In this document: in pieces, positions 45,113 to 57,109 of the stretch
Position numbering within the stretch: the first letter of the stretch is position 1
Layout: each line of letters opens with the position of its first letter
Assembly: GCA_947685225.1 (NCBI GenBank)
Contig: CANTUV010000031.1
Coordinates: 66,693,001-66,757,000, forward strand
Length of the DNA stretch: 64,000 nt
DNA from: Garcia nutans
Lineage: Eukaryota > Streptophyta > Magnoliopsida > Malpighiales > Euphorbiaceae
Direction of reading: 5' to 3'
Position numbers and translations under genes: made by a program
Notes under the pieces: model-generated
What the model saw: the letters and a program-made list of their open reading frames with translations, nothing else
What the model was told of the DNA's origin: nothing
Database searches by the model: none

Positions 45113-45931
45113 CCAGAAGGCTACTGCCCTCGGCCAAAATCCCATTTCCAAGTCCAAAATTCCAACAAACACCAACCACAAGAAGATCTTTGAAAATAAT
45201 GAAGCAAACACAAGGAAAACATCATATAACACTTCAAAACCCTAAAACAAAATCAACTCCAATACTTCCAACAACAACACCTCTTAAACTTCTTCACTTA
45301 AAATCAAAAACAACATTTAAAAACTCATTACAAACACATTTAATCATCATCTCAACAAACCAAAATTCATTTCCAACTCCACTTCAAAAGAACAAAAGAA
45401 AATCAAGAGAAAGGACTTACCAAAGTTGATGAATTTCACAAATCTTCCACTTAATTCCTTGAATCTCCTTTCAAATTGAGTTTAGAACTTCAAGCCCTCT
45501 CTAGCTCTTTCTCTTCTTCAATGGCCGGCACACTCACATGAGAAAAGACAAGAAAATAAACTCAAGTCAACTACTTCTTCTTCTTTTAATCTCCACCATG
45601 CAATTCCTACAAGGAAAATTACCAAAACACCCTTAACCATTTGTTCTAGCTTTTGTCCCTTGCATGCCCATATATGTAATAGCACATATCCCATAAAAAT
45701 ATCTCTCTTCCATTGACCTTGCATTTGACCAACTTATATGTTATATATATTAACATATAAACAACATATACACTTTTCTTTAAACCCTATTTTCTTTCCC
45801 AAAACACATATACATAACCATTCTCTTCTCAAATTCTTTTCTTCTCACATAACCTATACATTCAATCCAATTTAAAACAACAACAACAACAACATAGTCA
45901 AAACTTCTAGGGCATACATGAGGATATTACA

Positions 45932-45946
45932 ATTCTCCCCCTCTAA
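45932..45946 (-). other. Polypurine tract of the Tekay-like element
   Basis: The minus strand reads TTTTAGAGGGGGAGAAT directly before the LTR. Confidence 0.8.
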
Positions 45947-45977
45947 AAAGAAATTTCGTCCTCGAAATTACCTGGTA

Positions 45978-46412
45978 TTAATTCTGAAACAACTGAGGAT
46001 ATTGATCTCGCATGGTTTGCTCACTTTCCCAAGTTGCTTCTTCTTGTCCATGATTCTTCCACAAAATCTTCACAAGTGGCACTTGCTTGTTTCTTAACTC
46101 TTTCACATCACGTGCCAAGATAGCAACTGGTTCCTCTTCAAACGTCAAATCTGGATTCACTTCAATTGATTCAATTGACAACACATGAGATGGATCCGAT
46201 CTGTATCTTCTCAACATAGAAACATGAAATACATTATGAATACGATCCAACTCAGGTGGCAAAGCAAGTCGATAAGCAACTGGCCCAATCCTTTCTAGAA
46301 CTTCATACGGTCCAATGAAACGAGGACTTAATTTCCCTTTCCGACCGAACCTCAATATCTTCTTCCAAGGAGATACCTTCAGGAATACCTTATCTCCAAC
46401 ATCAAACTCCAT
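45978..46412 (-). pseudogene. pol: Tekay pol C-terminus: integrase tail and chromodomain
   Basis: 144 codons open from MEFDVGDKVFLKVSP, the conserved start of the gypsy integrase C-terminal segment, through GPYEVLERIGPVAYRLALP and HNVFHVSMLRRY. It ends in a chromodomain-like part (EEEPVAILARDVKELRNK, VKILWKNHGQEEATWE, typical W...EATWE). Chromodomains are known to direct integration to heterochromatin. It is out of frame with the integrase core because of one extra base in a T run at about 46434-46444. Confidence 0.9.
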
Positions 46413-46419
46413 GTCTCTC

Positions 46420-47103
46420 CTATTCAGATCTGCATAAAGACTTCTGCCGGTCCAAAGCTGCTTTCAACCTCCCTCGAATCAACTTCACTTTCTCTTCAGT
46501 TTCTTGAATCACATCAGGACCAATTAACTTACCTTCCCCAAGTTCACTCCAACAAAGAGGTGTCCTACACCATCTGCCATACAATGCTTCAAATGGTGCC
46601 ATACCAATGCTAGATTGGTGACTGTTATTGTAAGCAAACTCCACAAGAGGTAAGAATCTATCCCAACTTCCAGAGAAATCGATGACACAGCTTCTCAACA
46701 TGTCCTCAATAATCTGTATCACCCTCTCTGACTGTCCATCCGTTTGTGGATGAAAAGTAGTGCTGAAATGCAGTCGAGAACCCAAAGCTCCATGCAAACT
46801 CTTCCAAAATCTTGAAGTAAACCTGAGATCTCGATCAGACACCAAAGAAGTTGGAACACCATGCAACTTCACAATCTCATGGATATACAACTCAGCTAAC
46901 CTTTCCAAAGAGTAATCCATCCGAACCGGAAGGAAATGAGCTGTCTTGGTCAATCTATCCACAATCACCCAAATAGCATCATGCTTTCTTTGTGTCAATG
47001 GTAAACCAAACACAAAATCCATTGTTACTCTATCCCATTTCCATTCAGGCACTGACAACAGTTGAAGCAACCTAGTTGGAACTTGATGCTCTGCTTTTAC
47101 CTT
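46420..47103 (-). pseudogene. pol: Tekay integrase core
   Basis: It follows the TAG at 47104-47106. The core has the first catalytic Asp in TMDFVFGLP, the second in LVSDRDLRFTSRFW and the Glu in HPQTDGQSERVIQ, all present. The LYGRWCRTPLCW segment follows. The frame ends at a stop caused by the one-base insertion near 46440. Confidence 0.92.
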
Positions 47104-47934
47104 CTAACATGTGAGACATTTTGATACAAACTCAACAATGTCTCTCTTCAAACCAAACCACCAGTAATGCTGTCTCAAATCATGATACATCTTTGTATTG
47201 CCCGGATGCATAGCAAACACTGACTGATGTGCTTCTTCTAAAATGATCCTTTTCAAATTAGCATCATCGGGTACACACAATCTATTCTTAAACCAGAGGC
47301 TCCCATCACTTTTCACAACAAAATCTCTACTCTTTCCATTCTGACAATCTGAAATAATCTTCTGAATCTTCTTATCAGCCAACTGAGCCTCTTTAATCTG
47401 ATCCAACAAAACTGGTTTCACATGCAACTGTGCCAACAATGCACCATCATCACAAGATACAAAACTAGCACACAATGCTCTCAACTCAACAAGCAACGAG
47501 AGCGAGTAAACAGTTAAACCAGCTAAAGACTTCCGACTCAAGGCATCAGCAACAACATTTGCTTTACTTGGATGATAATCAATCAAGCAGTCGTAGTCTT
47601 TAATCAATTCCAACCATCTCCTCTGTCGAAGATTGAGCTCCTTCTGAACCCCCAAATACTTCAAACTCTTGTGATCAGTGTAAATGAAACATTTCTCCCC
47701 AAACAAATAATGGCGCCAAATCTTCAATGCAAACACAATGGCTGCCAATTCCAAATCATGGGTCGGATAATTAAGCTCATGCGGTTTCAACTGTCTAGAT
47801 GCATAAGCTATAACTTTACCTTTCTGCATAAGCACACAACCCAAACCACTATGTGAAGCATCACTGTAGATCACATATGGTTTGCCTTCCACAGGTAAAG
47901 TAAGAACAGGTGCTTGAGTCAGCATATCTCTCAA
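47104..47934 (-). pseudogene. pol: Tekay RNase H and integrase zinc finger
   Basis: RNase H residues are in VIYSDASHSGLGC (Asp), HDLELAAIVFAL (Glu), IYTDHKSLK (Asp) and KANVVADALSR (Asp). The integrase HHCC finger is HQSVFAMHPGNTKMYHD...CLTC. It is framed by two TAG codons (47935-47937 upstream and 47104-47106 at its end), both in the common reading frame. The downstream one fits a C-to-T change of a Gln codon. Confidence 0.93.
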
Positions 47935-50613
47935 CTACTCAAAGCTAGCCTGACACTGATCCGTCCACACAAATCTCACTCCCTTACGAAGCAATCTAGT
48001 GAGTGGAGTAGCTATCAAAGAAAATCCTTTCACAAACCGTCGGTAATAGCCTGCCAAACCCAGAAAACTTCTAACTTCTGTCACAGACTTGGGTGGACTC
48101 CAATTCAAAATAGCTTCAACTTTACTCGGATCAACTCTGATGCCTTCTGCTGAAACTATATGACCGAGAAAAGCGACTTGATCCAACCAGAACTCACACT
48201 TCGACAATTTGGCAAACAACTGCTTCTCTCTCAAAATCTGTAACACAATCCGCAGATGCATGTCATGTTCCTCCTCATTCCGCGAATACACCAATATATC
48301 ATCGATGAAGACCACTACAAACTGATCCAGATAGGGCCTAAACACCCTATTCATCAAATCCATAAAAGCTGCAGGTGCATTCGTCAGACCAAAAGGCATA
48401 ACTAAAAATTCATAATGCCCATACCTGGTCCGAAAAGCTGTCTTCGGAACATCTTCAGCTTTGACCCTTAACTGATGGTACCCAGATCTCAAATCAATCT
48501 TGGAGAACACTGATGCTCCTTTCAATTGATCAAAGAGATCATCAATTCTAGGCAAAGGATATTTATTTTTAATGGTCACCTTGTTCAATTTCCTATAATC
48601 GATGCACAATCTCATAGTACCATCTTTCTTCTTCACAAATAACACAGGAGCTCCCCAAGGAGAAACACTGGGGCGAATAAATCCTTTATCCAACAACTCC
48701 TGTAATTGCACTTTTAACTCCCTCAATTCTGCTGGTGCCATTCTATACGGAGTAATAGAGATAGGAGTGGTACCAGGCAACAATTCAATACCAAACTCCA
48801 CCTCTCTCTCAGGAGGCAATCCTGGCAACTCCTCTGGGAACTCTGCAACTGTGGCAATGCTATCAATAGGAGAACCTCTTACTCTAGTATCTACCACATG
48901 AGCAAGATAGGCTTCACATCCTTTTCTAATCAACCTCCTAGCTGCAACAGCTGAAATAAATAAGGAGGCTAGCTGTCCTTGCTCACTAGATACTATCACC
49001 TCTCTATCATCACTAGTTCTCAAAGAAACAATTTTCTTTTTACAATCTACCACAGCTCCATGTCGAGATAGCCAGTCCATGCCCAAAATCACTTCATATT
49101 CCTTAAAAGGCATCTCAATTAAATCCCCAAGGAACTCCTTACCCTGCACCACTACTGCACTATCTCGGTGCACCTTGCTAACAATCACACTATGCCCTAA
49201 AGGATTTGTCACCAACACATCAAATCCTAGGGACTCAACATGCATATCAGACACAGGCAAAACAGATGCACTAATATATGAATGTGTGGAATCCGGATCA
49301 ATCAAAGCAAGTACTGAAGTATCAAATAAAGAAAAAGTACCAGCTATGACTGCCGAAGCATCTGGCTGCCTCTGCATAACATACATCCTCTGGGAAGATC
49401 CAACCTCCTCTGGCCTACTCTCCTTGGATGTAGCACCTCCTCTAGCACTGAACCCAGATCTGCCTCCTCTGCTAACACCTCTGCCTGCTCGACCTCCCCT
49501 CACACTAGGTCGAGAAGCTGCAGAATCAACTGACATCTGTTCCCGCGTCTCTGGACAATCTCTAATAAAATGATCAGGCGATCCACACCTGAAGCATACA
49601 GCTGAACCACTATACCTCCAACAAGCACCCCTATGTGATCCACCACACTGAGCACACACAGGTAGAGCGGATCTCTGAGTCACTGGGGTCGGAGCACTCG
49701 CCACTGAAGCTGTAGGTCTAAATCTCTGTCTCTGAAACTGCACTGACCTACCAGCTGACCTCTGACTCCTACTGGCCCGAGGAGCAAAACTTCCCTTACC
49801 TCTCTTAACAGAAGAAGACCCTGCCTCAAACTGGGGCCTCCTAACCCTAACCTCTTCCTCTGAAGCAACTGCAATAACTTGAGCTCGCTCTACACTTCGG
49901 GCCGCTGCCACAAGCTGAGAAAAATCTTGATATCTAGATCCAGCCACTAAGCACATGATAGAGGGCCTCAATCCCTCCTCAAATCTTCTGCATCTATCTA
50001 TCTCATCTGATATTATGCCCCCAGCATACTGACTTAATCGAATAAACTCAATCTCATATTCCGTTACGGTCCGGTGATCTTGCTTCAAATCTAGAAACTC
50101 TCTTTTCTTCCCATCTTTATACTCCCTTGGAGTATACTTCGATTCAAACTCTCTCAGAAAATCTGTATAGGATAAAGTAGGTGGATCATCCATAGAATGG
50201 GGCACTGTCTTCCACCAACTATATGCATCCTTCTGCAACAAGGATCTTGCATAATCAAACTTTTCCTCTGGAGTGGCTTGCAACTGAACAAATATTCTCT
50301 GTACTTTGTCTAACCACTGCTCAGCCACTGCTGGATCAGTAGTACCTATAAAATCTTCAGCTCCATACTTCCTCAGTTTGTCATAGTGCCTCACAGATAC
50401 CAAAGGCTGAGGGGGTGGTGGCTGTGGTTGCACTGGTGCTTGCCTCAAAGCTTCTACCACATGCCTAACCCAAGCTGGCGGAACCTCCTCCCCAGCTGGT
50501 CTACTCGACACCGAAGCAGGTGCCTCTCCAGCACTATCAACTCTAGCTCCATCCTCAGGAGCAACACTCTCCGCACTTCCCTCAACTGACTGACGCAAAT
50601 GAGGATCCATCAC
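47935..50613 (-). pseudogene. gag-pol: Tekay gag-protease-RT polyprotein, 892 codons
   Basis: An open frame from MMDPHLRQ. Retrotrans_gag lies at about residues 80-230 (AVAEQWLDKVQRIFVQL, SWWKTVPH). Zinc knuckle CFRCGSPDHFIRDC is at about 345, with a second Cys/His cluster CAQCGGSHRGAC before it. The protease region has LALIDPDSTHSYIS at about 440; families usually have Gly at the fifth position of the D-P-G-S or D-S-G motif, so the Asp here probably inactivates it. RT (about 600-800) has YRKLNKVTIKNKYPLPRIDD and FVVVFIDDILVYS. It ends at TAG 47935-47937. An open gag-RT frame of this length shows recent origin. Confidence 0.95.
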
Positions 50614-50762
50614 AACCTAAGTCTGCAAACACAGCAGATTACATCTTATTAAAGATCAGAGATTGCCAATCCCAAACATATATGTTATTCAAAAACCATT
50701 TTTTTTTAAAATCAAAATAATCTTTTTCTTACATTTTACCTAGGTTGAGAATCTCAAACCTA

Positions 50763-50775
50763 GGCTCTGATACCA
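50763..50775 (-). other. Primer binding site, tRNA-Met type, Tekay-like element
   Basis: The minus strand reads TGGTATCAGAGCC, seven bases from the LTR end. Confidence 0.93.
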
Positions 50776-50782
50776 AAACAAT

Positions 50783-53397
50783 TGTAACACCCCCACATCC
50801 ATTACATGCACACTACAATACCACAATGTAGCATACATGCAATAAACATAGGGATGCTACGGATTTTCTTAACATTCAAAACATTTTATATTATAGAAAA
50901 GAAGTCATTAAATTGTAGTATAAAATAAATTCAATATATACATACATTCATACATTTAATTATTACACAGCGGAAGTTATAAAATTATTTACATATATGA
51001 AAACATTTAAATCTGTATTTACAAATATACATATATTTACATTATAAACAATATTTTACAAAAACATAAAGAAGTTATACTTGATTGGCAAGTCTGCTCT
51101 GATCTTTAAGTCCAAAATCAACACCTCAATGTCTACTCTCACTAGGTTTCGAAGAGCTCTCGGGTTCAACTCTATCACCTGCGCGATTAACACAATCGCA
51201 CTAAGCCAACGGCTTAGTAAGACAAATCATGCTAATGTTATGCTTTAATGCAATGCAATGTTTCATATATGCATTATCAAATCAACATCAATGATACACA
51301 CTCAATCAATAAGGATCATATTCAACAGACAATATTCCGTGAATAGTCTGTTTCATCATTTAAGTAATATTAACATTTCATTACATTAGAACATCATTTA
51401 TGATATACATAAAACCTAGACACCTATGGGCCCATCAAGTATTTAATACGATATTCAGAATTCAGAGTTACTGCTTTGGTTCATAAACACAATTATCAGG
51501 CCCGTAGGCAACAAATACATATATATCTCTATCCATGGATAGCGTAACAGACCCAGTCTCTTGGATCATCAACTCATCTAACTCGAGGAGATCCTCAACC
51601 CGGCAAGACTGTTACAAATCAAATATCTCATAATATCAATTATCATTGTGTAACAGACCCAGTCTCTTGGACCTCAATTCAATTCAATTTGAAGAGATCC
51701 TCAACCCGGCAAGACTGTTACCTTTCATTAACTAGGCATGCCTCCAAAAACCAGAACTCTGAAACTGAATATCATATTAAGCATACACTTATTTCTTTAT
51801 TCTCTTTATCAAACTCTTTCTCAATCTTCCTCATCAATTAGGCAAATATGCCATACATCATTCAATTGTATCATCATAGCCAATCATCATGGCTTCTCAT
51901 CACATCAATACAATTGATCATATTATCATCAATATGCATACAATACATTACATTTCACAAGGTTAACATTATTCATATATATATATATATATCAACAATG
52001 CAATAAGATCTCTTAGTACATTCATATCAAAAGATGTAAGTTCCATCACATTATACATATAGCATTATTGATATAAACATAACAAAACACATTACTCATC
52101 ACATAAGTCACAATACATGAAATATCACATAGTATCATATGCATTACCATTATCATCATATATATGATCAAGCTGAACTTCATATGCATCATCAATGCAA
52201 TGTCACATGTATGTATCAACACAAGATTTATACTTACCTCAATCACAAGTCACACAACTCTAAACACCTTCCTTCTTGCAAAGTTCTTCACTTCCCAAAT
52301 TAGGGAAAATCACCTTCTATAAAACCCTAATCCAAAGAATGATACAATCCATCAATTCCAATACCATTTAATCACTTAATAACTTCATCTTAAACCTTAA
52401 ATCACAAAATTACACTTCAACATCATTCATTATAGACCACGGTCGTGGCCACCATAACCACCACGGGCGTGGGGTACAAAACACTTCTGCCACTCAAGCT
52501 TCCATCCTCCACGGCCATGGCACCAAAAACCTACCAATGGCCACGGCCATGGCCAATCAAGGCCACGGGCGTGGCATCCAGAAGGCTACTGCCCTCAGCC
52601 AAAATCCCATTTCCAAGTCCAAAATTCCAACAAACACCAACCACAAGAAGATCTTTGAAAATAATGAAGCAAACACAAGGAAAACATCATATAACACTTC
52701 AAAACCCTAAAACTAAATCAACTCCAATACTTCCAACAACAACACCTCTTAAACTTCTTCACTTAAAATCAAAAACAACATTTAAAAACTCATTACAAAC
52801 ACATTTAATCATCATCTCAACAAACCAAAATTCATTTCCAACTCCACTTCAAAAGAACAAAAGAAAATCAAGAGAAAGGACTTACCAAAGTTGATGAATT
52901 TCACAAATCTTCCACTTAATTCCTTGAATCTCCTTTCAAATTGAGTTTAGAACTTCAAGCCCTCTCTAGCTCTTTCTCTTCTTCAATGGCCGGCACACTC
53001 ACATGAGAAAAAGACAAGAAAATAAACTCATGTCAACCACTTCTTCTTCTTTTAATCTCCACCATGCAATTCCTACAAGGAAAATTACCAAAACACCCTT
53101 AACCATTTGTTCTAGCTTTTGTCCCTTGCATGCCCATATATGTAATATCACATATCCCATAAAAATATCTCTCTTCCATTGACCTTGCATTTGACCAACT
53201 TATATGTTATATATATTAACATATAAACAACATATACACTTTTCTCTAAACCCTATTTTCTTTCCCAAAACACATATACATAACCATTCTCTTCTCAAAT
53301 TCTTTTCTTCTCACATAACCTATACATTCAATCCAATTTAAAACAACAACAACAACAACATAGTCAAAACTTCTAGGGCATACATGAGGATATTACA
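50783..53397 (-). mobile_element. 5' LTR of the Tekay-like element (2,615 bp)
   Basis: Near-identical to 43320-45931. Differences include the TA microsatellite length and scattered substitutions (for example around 51180-51200 and 52540-52600). The open frame across its palindrome array (52445-52894) is not a gene. Confidence 0.95.
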
Positions 53398-53516
53398 AAG
53401 CTAGAGCTTGGCAATTTTAATATAAACTGAGCTCAAGCTCAAGTTTTAAGGGCCAAGCATAGCCTGAGCTTGTTCAAGCTCAGTTCGGCTGGGCTCGTTT
53501 ACAACCTAGTCATAAA

Positions 53517-55435
53517 ATGAAGCATTATCTTAGCTCATTCACCACCCATGTCATATTTGATAAGAGCCCTCTTATGTTCTTTATGGAAAAGCTTATTCTC
53601 GACAGTAAATTGCCTCGATGGTTGGCTGTACTTACAACCTTTGATCTCAAATATATCCCTCATAAGATGGTGAAAGGTGTCATAGCCAACAAACTAGCAG
53701 CAACCCCAGTTCATGATGAAATAGGCAAACAAAAGTTTTTAAATGAGGATATCTTACATTTTACCATTCAAGAGTGGAGTATGTATTTTGATGGAGCTAC
53801 CAATGGTAAGGGTTTTGGTGTTGGCATAGTGTTAGTGACTCCCAAAGAGGAAAAAATCTCATGAGTTGTCAAGTTAACCTTCAAGGCCATAAATAATGAA
53901 GTAGAATATGAAGCATGTACAATCAGTTTGGAAGCTGCTTTATATTTAGGGGTTAAACATTTATATGTGCATGGGGATTCCAATCTTATTGTCTCCCAAG
54001 CTTTAGGAAAATGAAATATTCGGGAAGAGCGTTTGGTTCCTTACTATCAATGCTTAGAAAACCTGGCTTAATAGTTCTAAGAACTGTCCTTTCATTATGT
54101 CTCTGGCCTCAGAAATTAGTTTGTAAAAGCTTTGGCAACCTTGGCCTCTATGACAGATGTGGATAAGAATGTTCTAATTAGGCCAATAAATATGAAAGTG
54201 TGGGAACAACTTTCTAATTGTATGAATATTTATATAATGAAAACCAAACCATGGTATTAGGACATTTAGAATTTCATCAAATATGGGAGATACCCTGACC
54301 GAATGGGTAGGACTTAGAAACACTTCTTGCATCAGCTAGACAATAATTATATTATGAATGTTGATGTGTTATATTAGTGGCGAGGAAGGACCACATATGT
54401 GTAATGGCCTTGATAAAGAAGATCACTAGACTAGGATATTACTAGTTAACTATGGGTCAAGACTATGTAAGGTTTGCCCATAAATTTCATAAATTCCAAA
54501 TACATGCTAATATCATATGACAACCACCAGTTCAACTTCATCCAATGGCTACATCATGGCCTTTCTTAGTTTAGGGTATTGATGTGATAAGGAAGATTAG
54601 TCTTACATCTTCAAGCATACATGAATACATACTAGTTGCAGTAGACTACTTTATAAGATGGGTTTAAATAGCCTCTTACCATGTGTTGAACTCTAAGAAA
54701 GTGGCACACTTCATCCACACTAACATCCTTTACAGGTTTGGAATTCCTCATGAAATCATTTTTAGATAATGGTTCTCATTTCTAAAAGGAGGTATCAACT
54801 TTATTGAATAAGCACAAGATTCAACATCATTAATCCTTACCTTACTAATCATAGACCAATGGGGCTATAGAAGCTACTTATAAAACCCTTAAAACAATTC
54901 TTTTGAAAATGGTGGATGGGCACAGAAATTGGCATGAGTACCTACCATTCGCCCTATGGGGTTACAAAACATCTGTTTGAATATCGACTAGGACAACGCC
55001 ATATTCCTTGGTCTATGGAATTGAGGTAGTCTTACCTATATAGATTCAAGTGCAATCTACAAGAGTCATGAAGGAAAGTCAGCTAGATGAGATCAAATGG
55101 GCCTAAGCATATCATTATTAGTTGAATTCAATTGAGAAGAAAAGGATGGATGCCTTCTATTAGATTCAAAGCTATCAATAGAAGTTAGCCCATTACTTCA
55201 ACAAGAAGGTCCATGTTCGAGGATTGCAAGAAGGAAACCTGGTACTAAAAGAAATTTTGGGCACTAATACATGACCCAAGTGGTAAATTTCAGCCTAACT
55301 AGACTAGATATTACATTTTCAAGAAGAACATTTTGAGTGGTGCAACTATTCTAGCATATTTAGATGGCATTGAGTTCACTAGTCCATGTAACTTAGATTA
55401 ACTAAAACAATATATTGTGTAAGTTTCTTATCTTT
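53517..55435 (+). pseudogene. pol: Layer-0 Tat remnant: RNase H, second RNase H, integrase
   Basis: RNase H continues from 41962 (KHYLSSFTTHVIF, FDLKYIPHKMVKG). The archaeal-type RNase H follows (WSMYFDGATNGKGFGVGIVL, VEYEAC, VHGDSNLIVSQ). Integrase then lies in several frames, with GIDVIRK, VAVDYF and fragments of the core up to about 54970. The end of pol is recognisable to about 55435. Many stops and shifts make it the most decayed pol in the window. Two RNase H domains identify the Tat lineage. Confidence 0.82.
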
Positions 55436-55699
55436 TCTTGTAAAGGAACTGCATTGGCCTAATTCTTATTCGAGATACATAGGAAGCCCATATCTAGTTT
55501 CGGCCTCATTTATTAATAAAACCATTTGTTTTGTCTTGATATAACTTTTGCCATAAAAAGCAAGAAGGAAGAAAGAAAAATCTTGCTAGGTTGAAAACAT
55601 GGAAAGGTGGCCTAGGCAAAGTTAGGCAAGCTTATTAAGTTGAAAAACTAAAAGGAATGCTCTAACAAAACTTATAGGAAAATAAATAGAAAAAAAAAA
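55436..55699 (+). other. Spacer with CTAGG module behind layer-0 pol
   Basis: 55584-55672 reads TGCTAGGTTGAAAACATGGA and GGTGGCCTAGGCAAAGTTAGG and then a second weak unit, matching the module at 28395-28555 (opposite strand). It separates pol from the antisense DUF7745-like pseudogene, as in the minus-strand Tat element. Confidence 0.65.
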
Positions 55700-57004
55700 C
55701 ATCATTACAATATTTCTCTAAATAATAAATAACAAAAATTTTCTTGTGTCACCTTTATCAGTCATGTCCATCTTTTCCTTCATCTTAATCTTTTGATTGT
55801 ACCCTCTAGCTGTACCATTAAAGCATGTCATTTTGCTTTCTTATAAGACCATGTATTAGCAATGAACCATGTTTTGTACTCCTCTAGAGTATCAATCCAC
55901 CTAGTTGGAATCACTACATTCAAAGTACAGGACCAACTGCTCATCACAGCTCTGGCCACTCTTCCTAAATTACTGTAAAATGAAAAGCCACTCATTTGGG
56001 AGGTATACCTTGAGAATAACCCATTTACTGCAACACTCTAGTGCCTTGATAAAAGGTAGTCTCTGATATCCCAAGCAAGCAGACCACTTGATACCCAAAG
56101 CTTGTAGTCACAAAGGATATGATATTGTACCAAGAATAGAACCAATGAATGTCTTTGGGGCTTAGCTCCAAGACCCAGGAAGTCCACTTCTTTTCCAATG
56201 AAAATTGCATTAGGACCTTGCAAGCATGGTAGCCATTAGGGTTTTTTAGAAGATTTGAAGGAAACTCAATCACCTTGAGATAATCTATAAGCCAAACTTG
56301 TTCTAGAAAATTTGTCAAAAATAATCTGGATTACAAATTTGGGATAAAAAGGGAGTGAGGTTCAATTACTTGAAAAATGATGGGACTGATTGACCATGCA
56401 CCATCGACTCTGTATGCTTGATCTAAGCTTAATAGGGTTTCAACTAGGACTAAAGTAGTTATTCTTTGAGAATCCTACATCTTCTTTTCGAACATGCAAT
56501 TTGGATGTCCCCATAGCCTACATGATGTGAGAACAAAAAGCCAACAATTAGATAGAAAACAAAAGCCCTCAACCTAAGTTGGTGCTTTTAGACAGTGTTA
56601 TTACCTTTCACCTTCATAAATTTCTCTATCATTTTTTGCCAAATTCTCCTGGCCATACACAACCATTATATCAACTTATTCTCTACTTAAAGAAAATAAC
56701 TCTTCAAACATGAGCTTGTACCCAAAAGCATGTCTAGCAAAAACCAATATAGCCTCAGGTTTACTGTCCAAAATTGCACTAAATTCTTCAACAGTTAGGC
56801 GTAATTCTTCCATAAGGGCAATAAATATGAAAGCATGGGCCTTAGGATCCTAGAACCATAAGCAAGCTTTTAGGAAAGTTTAGTTGACCTTGACTCCTCT
56901 CAAAGTGATAATTATGCCTATTCCATAATGACCAAAATTAATTTGTCAACCTTGTCCAAGCTTTTTAGCCATTGATGTGTGGCATAGTTGACAAAGGACT
57001 CCAT
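55700..57004 (-). pseudogene. DUF7745-like pseudogene, antisense to layer-0 Tat
   Basis: It starts with MESFVNYATHQWLKSLDK at 57004. In shifting frames it then shows ELRLTVEEFSAIL (about 56760-56800), the counterpart of the CPLIEEFEAIL motif at 27170. Farther on, WTSWVLELSPKDIHWFYSWY (about 56130-56190) and GYQVVCLLGIRDYL match the family pattern of a Trp-rich segment before a conserved PL-G segment. Many stops are present. Its position and orientation relative to pol mirror 26966-28165. Confidence 0.62.
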
Positions 57005-57109
57005 TTTTTGAAAGCTAAGGAGAAATGATTTGAAAACTGAAAAGTACAGTTTTTTGCCAAAACCCTTTGAAAACTACAAATTCGATCAATAGTGACCTAT
57101 CAATGGTCA
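57005..57109. other. Junction between Tat remnant and CACTA element
   Basis: The change from DUF7745-like to TNP2-like sequence falls here. I see no CACTA terminus, so the left end of the CACTA element is deleted or replaced. Confidence 0.45.

Larger units (their letters stand above)
43320..45931 (-). mobile_element. 3' LTR of the Tekay-like element (2,612 bp)
   Basis: It runs TGTAACACCCCC to GATATTACA on the plus strand, and abuts the PPT at 45932. It contains the CTAAGCC hairpin (43738-43754), paired 72-bp repeats (44081-44258), a TA microsatellite (about 44513-44528) and the palindrome array (44971-45112). Confidence 0.95.
43320..53397 (-). mobile_element. Young Tekay-like chromovirus (Ty3/gypsy), nearly complete
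   Basis: 10,078 bp with LTRs 43320-45931 and 50783-53397 and a perfect TSD AAGCT (43315-43319 and 53398-53402). By eye the LTRs differ at about 13 positions in 2.6 kb plus short indels, the most similar pair here, so this is the youngest datable insertion. PBS, gag, PR, RT, RNH, IN and a chromodomain are present in order. The coding region has two stops and one single-base frameshift. Long LTRs, a tRNA-Met PBS and a C-terminal chromodomain fit the Tekay/Del lineage. Confidence 0.95.
41971..53508. mobile_element. Non-autonomous hAT-like element, split by the Tekay-like insertion
   Basis: The ends are imperfect inverted repeats: left TAAGATTATAAATAAGCCAA, right (complement) TAGGTTGTAAACGAGCCCAG. 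Subterminal regions on both sides are dense in GAGCTCGAGCTTG and CAAGCTCGAGCT motifs (41990-42210, 43200-43320, 53398-53500). Without the 10-kb insertion the element is about 1.5 kb. The middle (42210-43200) is very AT-rich with no transposase. The 8-bp TSD and termini fit hAT; assignment to a family within hAT is not possible from the sequence alone. Confidence 0.7.

Noticed and set aside
52445..52894. 149-residue frame in the Tekay 5' LTR (and 45106-45429 in the other)
   Set aside because: It spans the palindrome array, has skewed composition and is LTR sequence.
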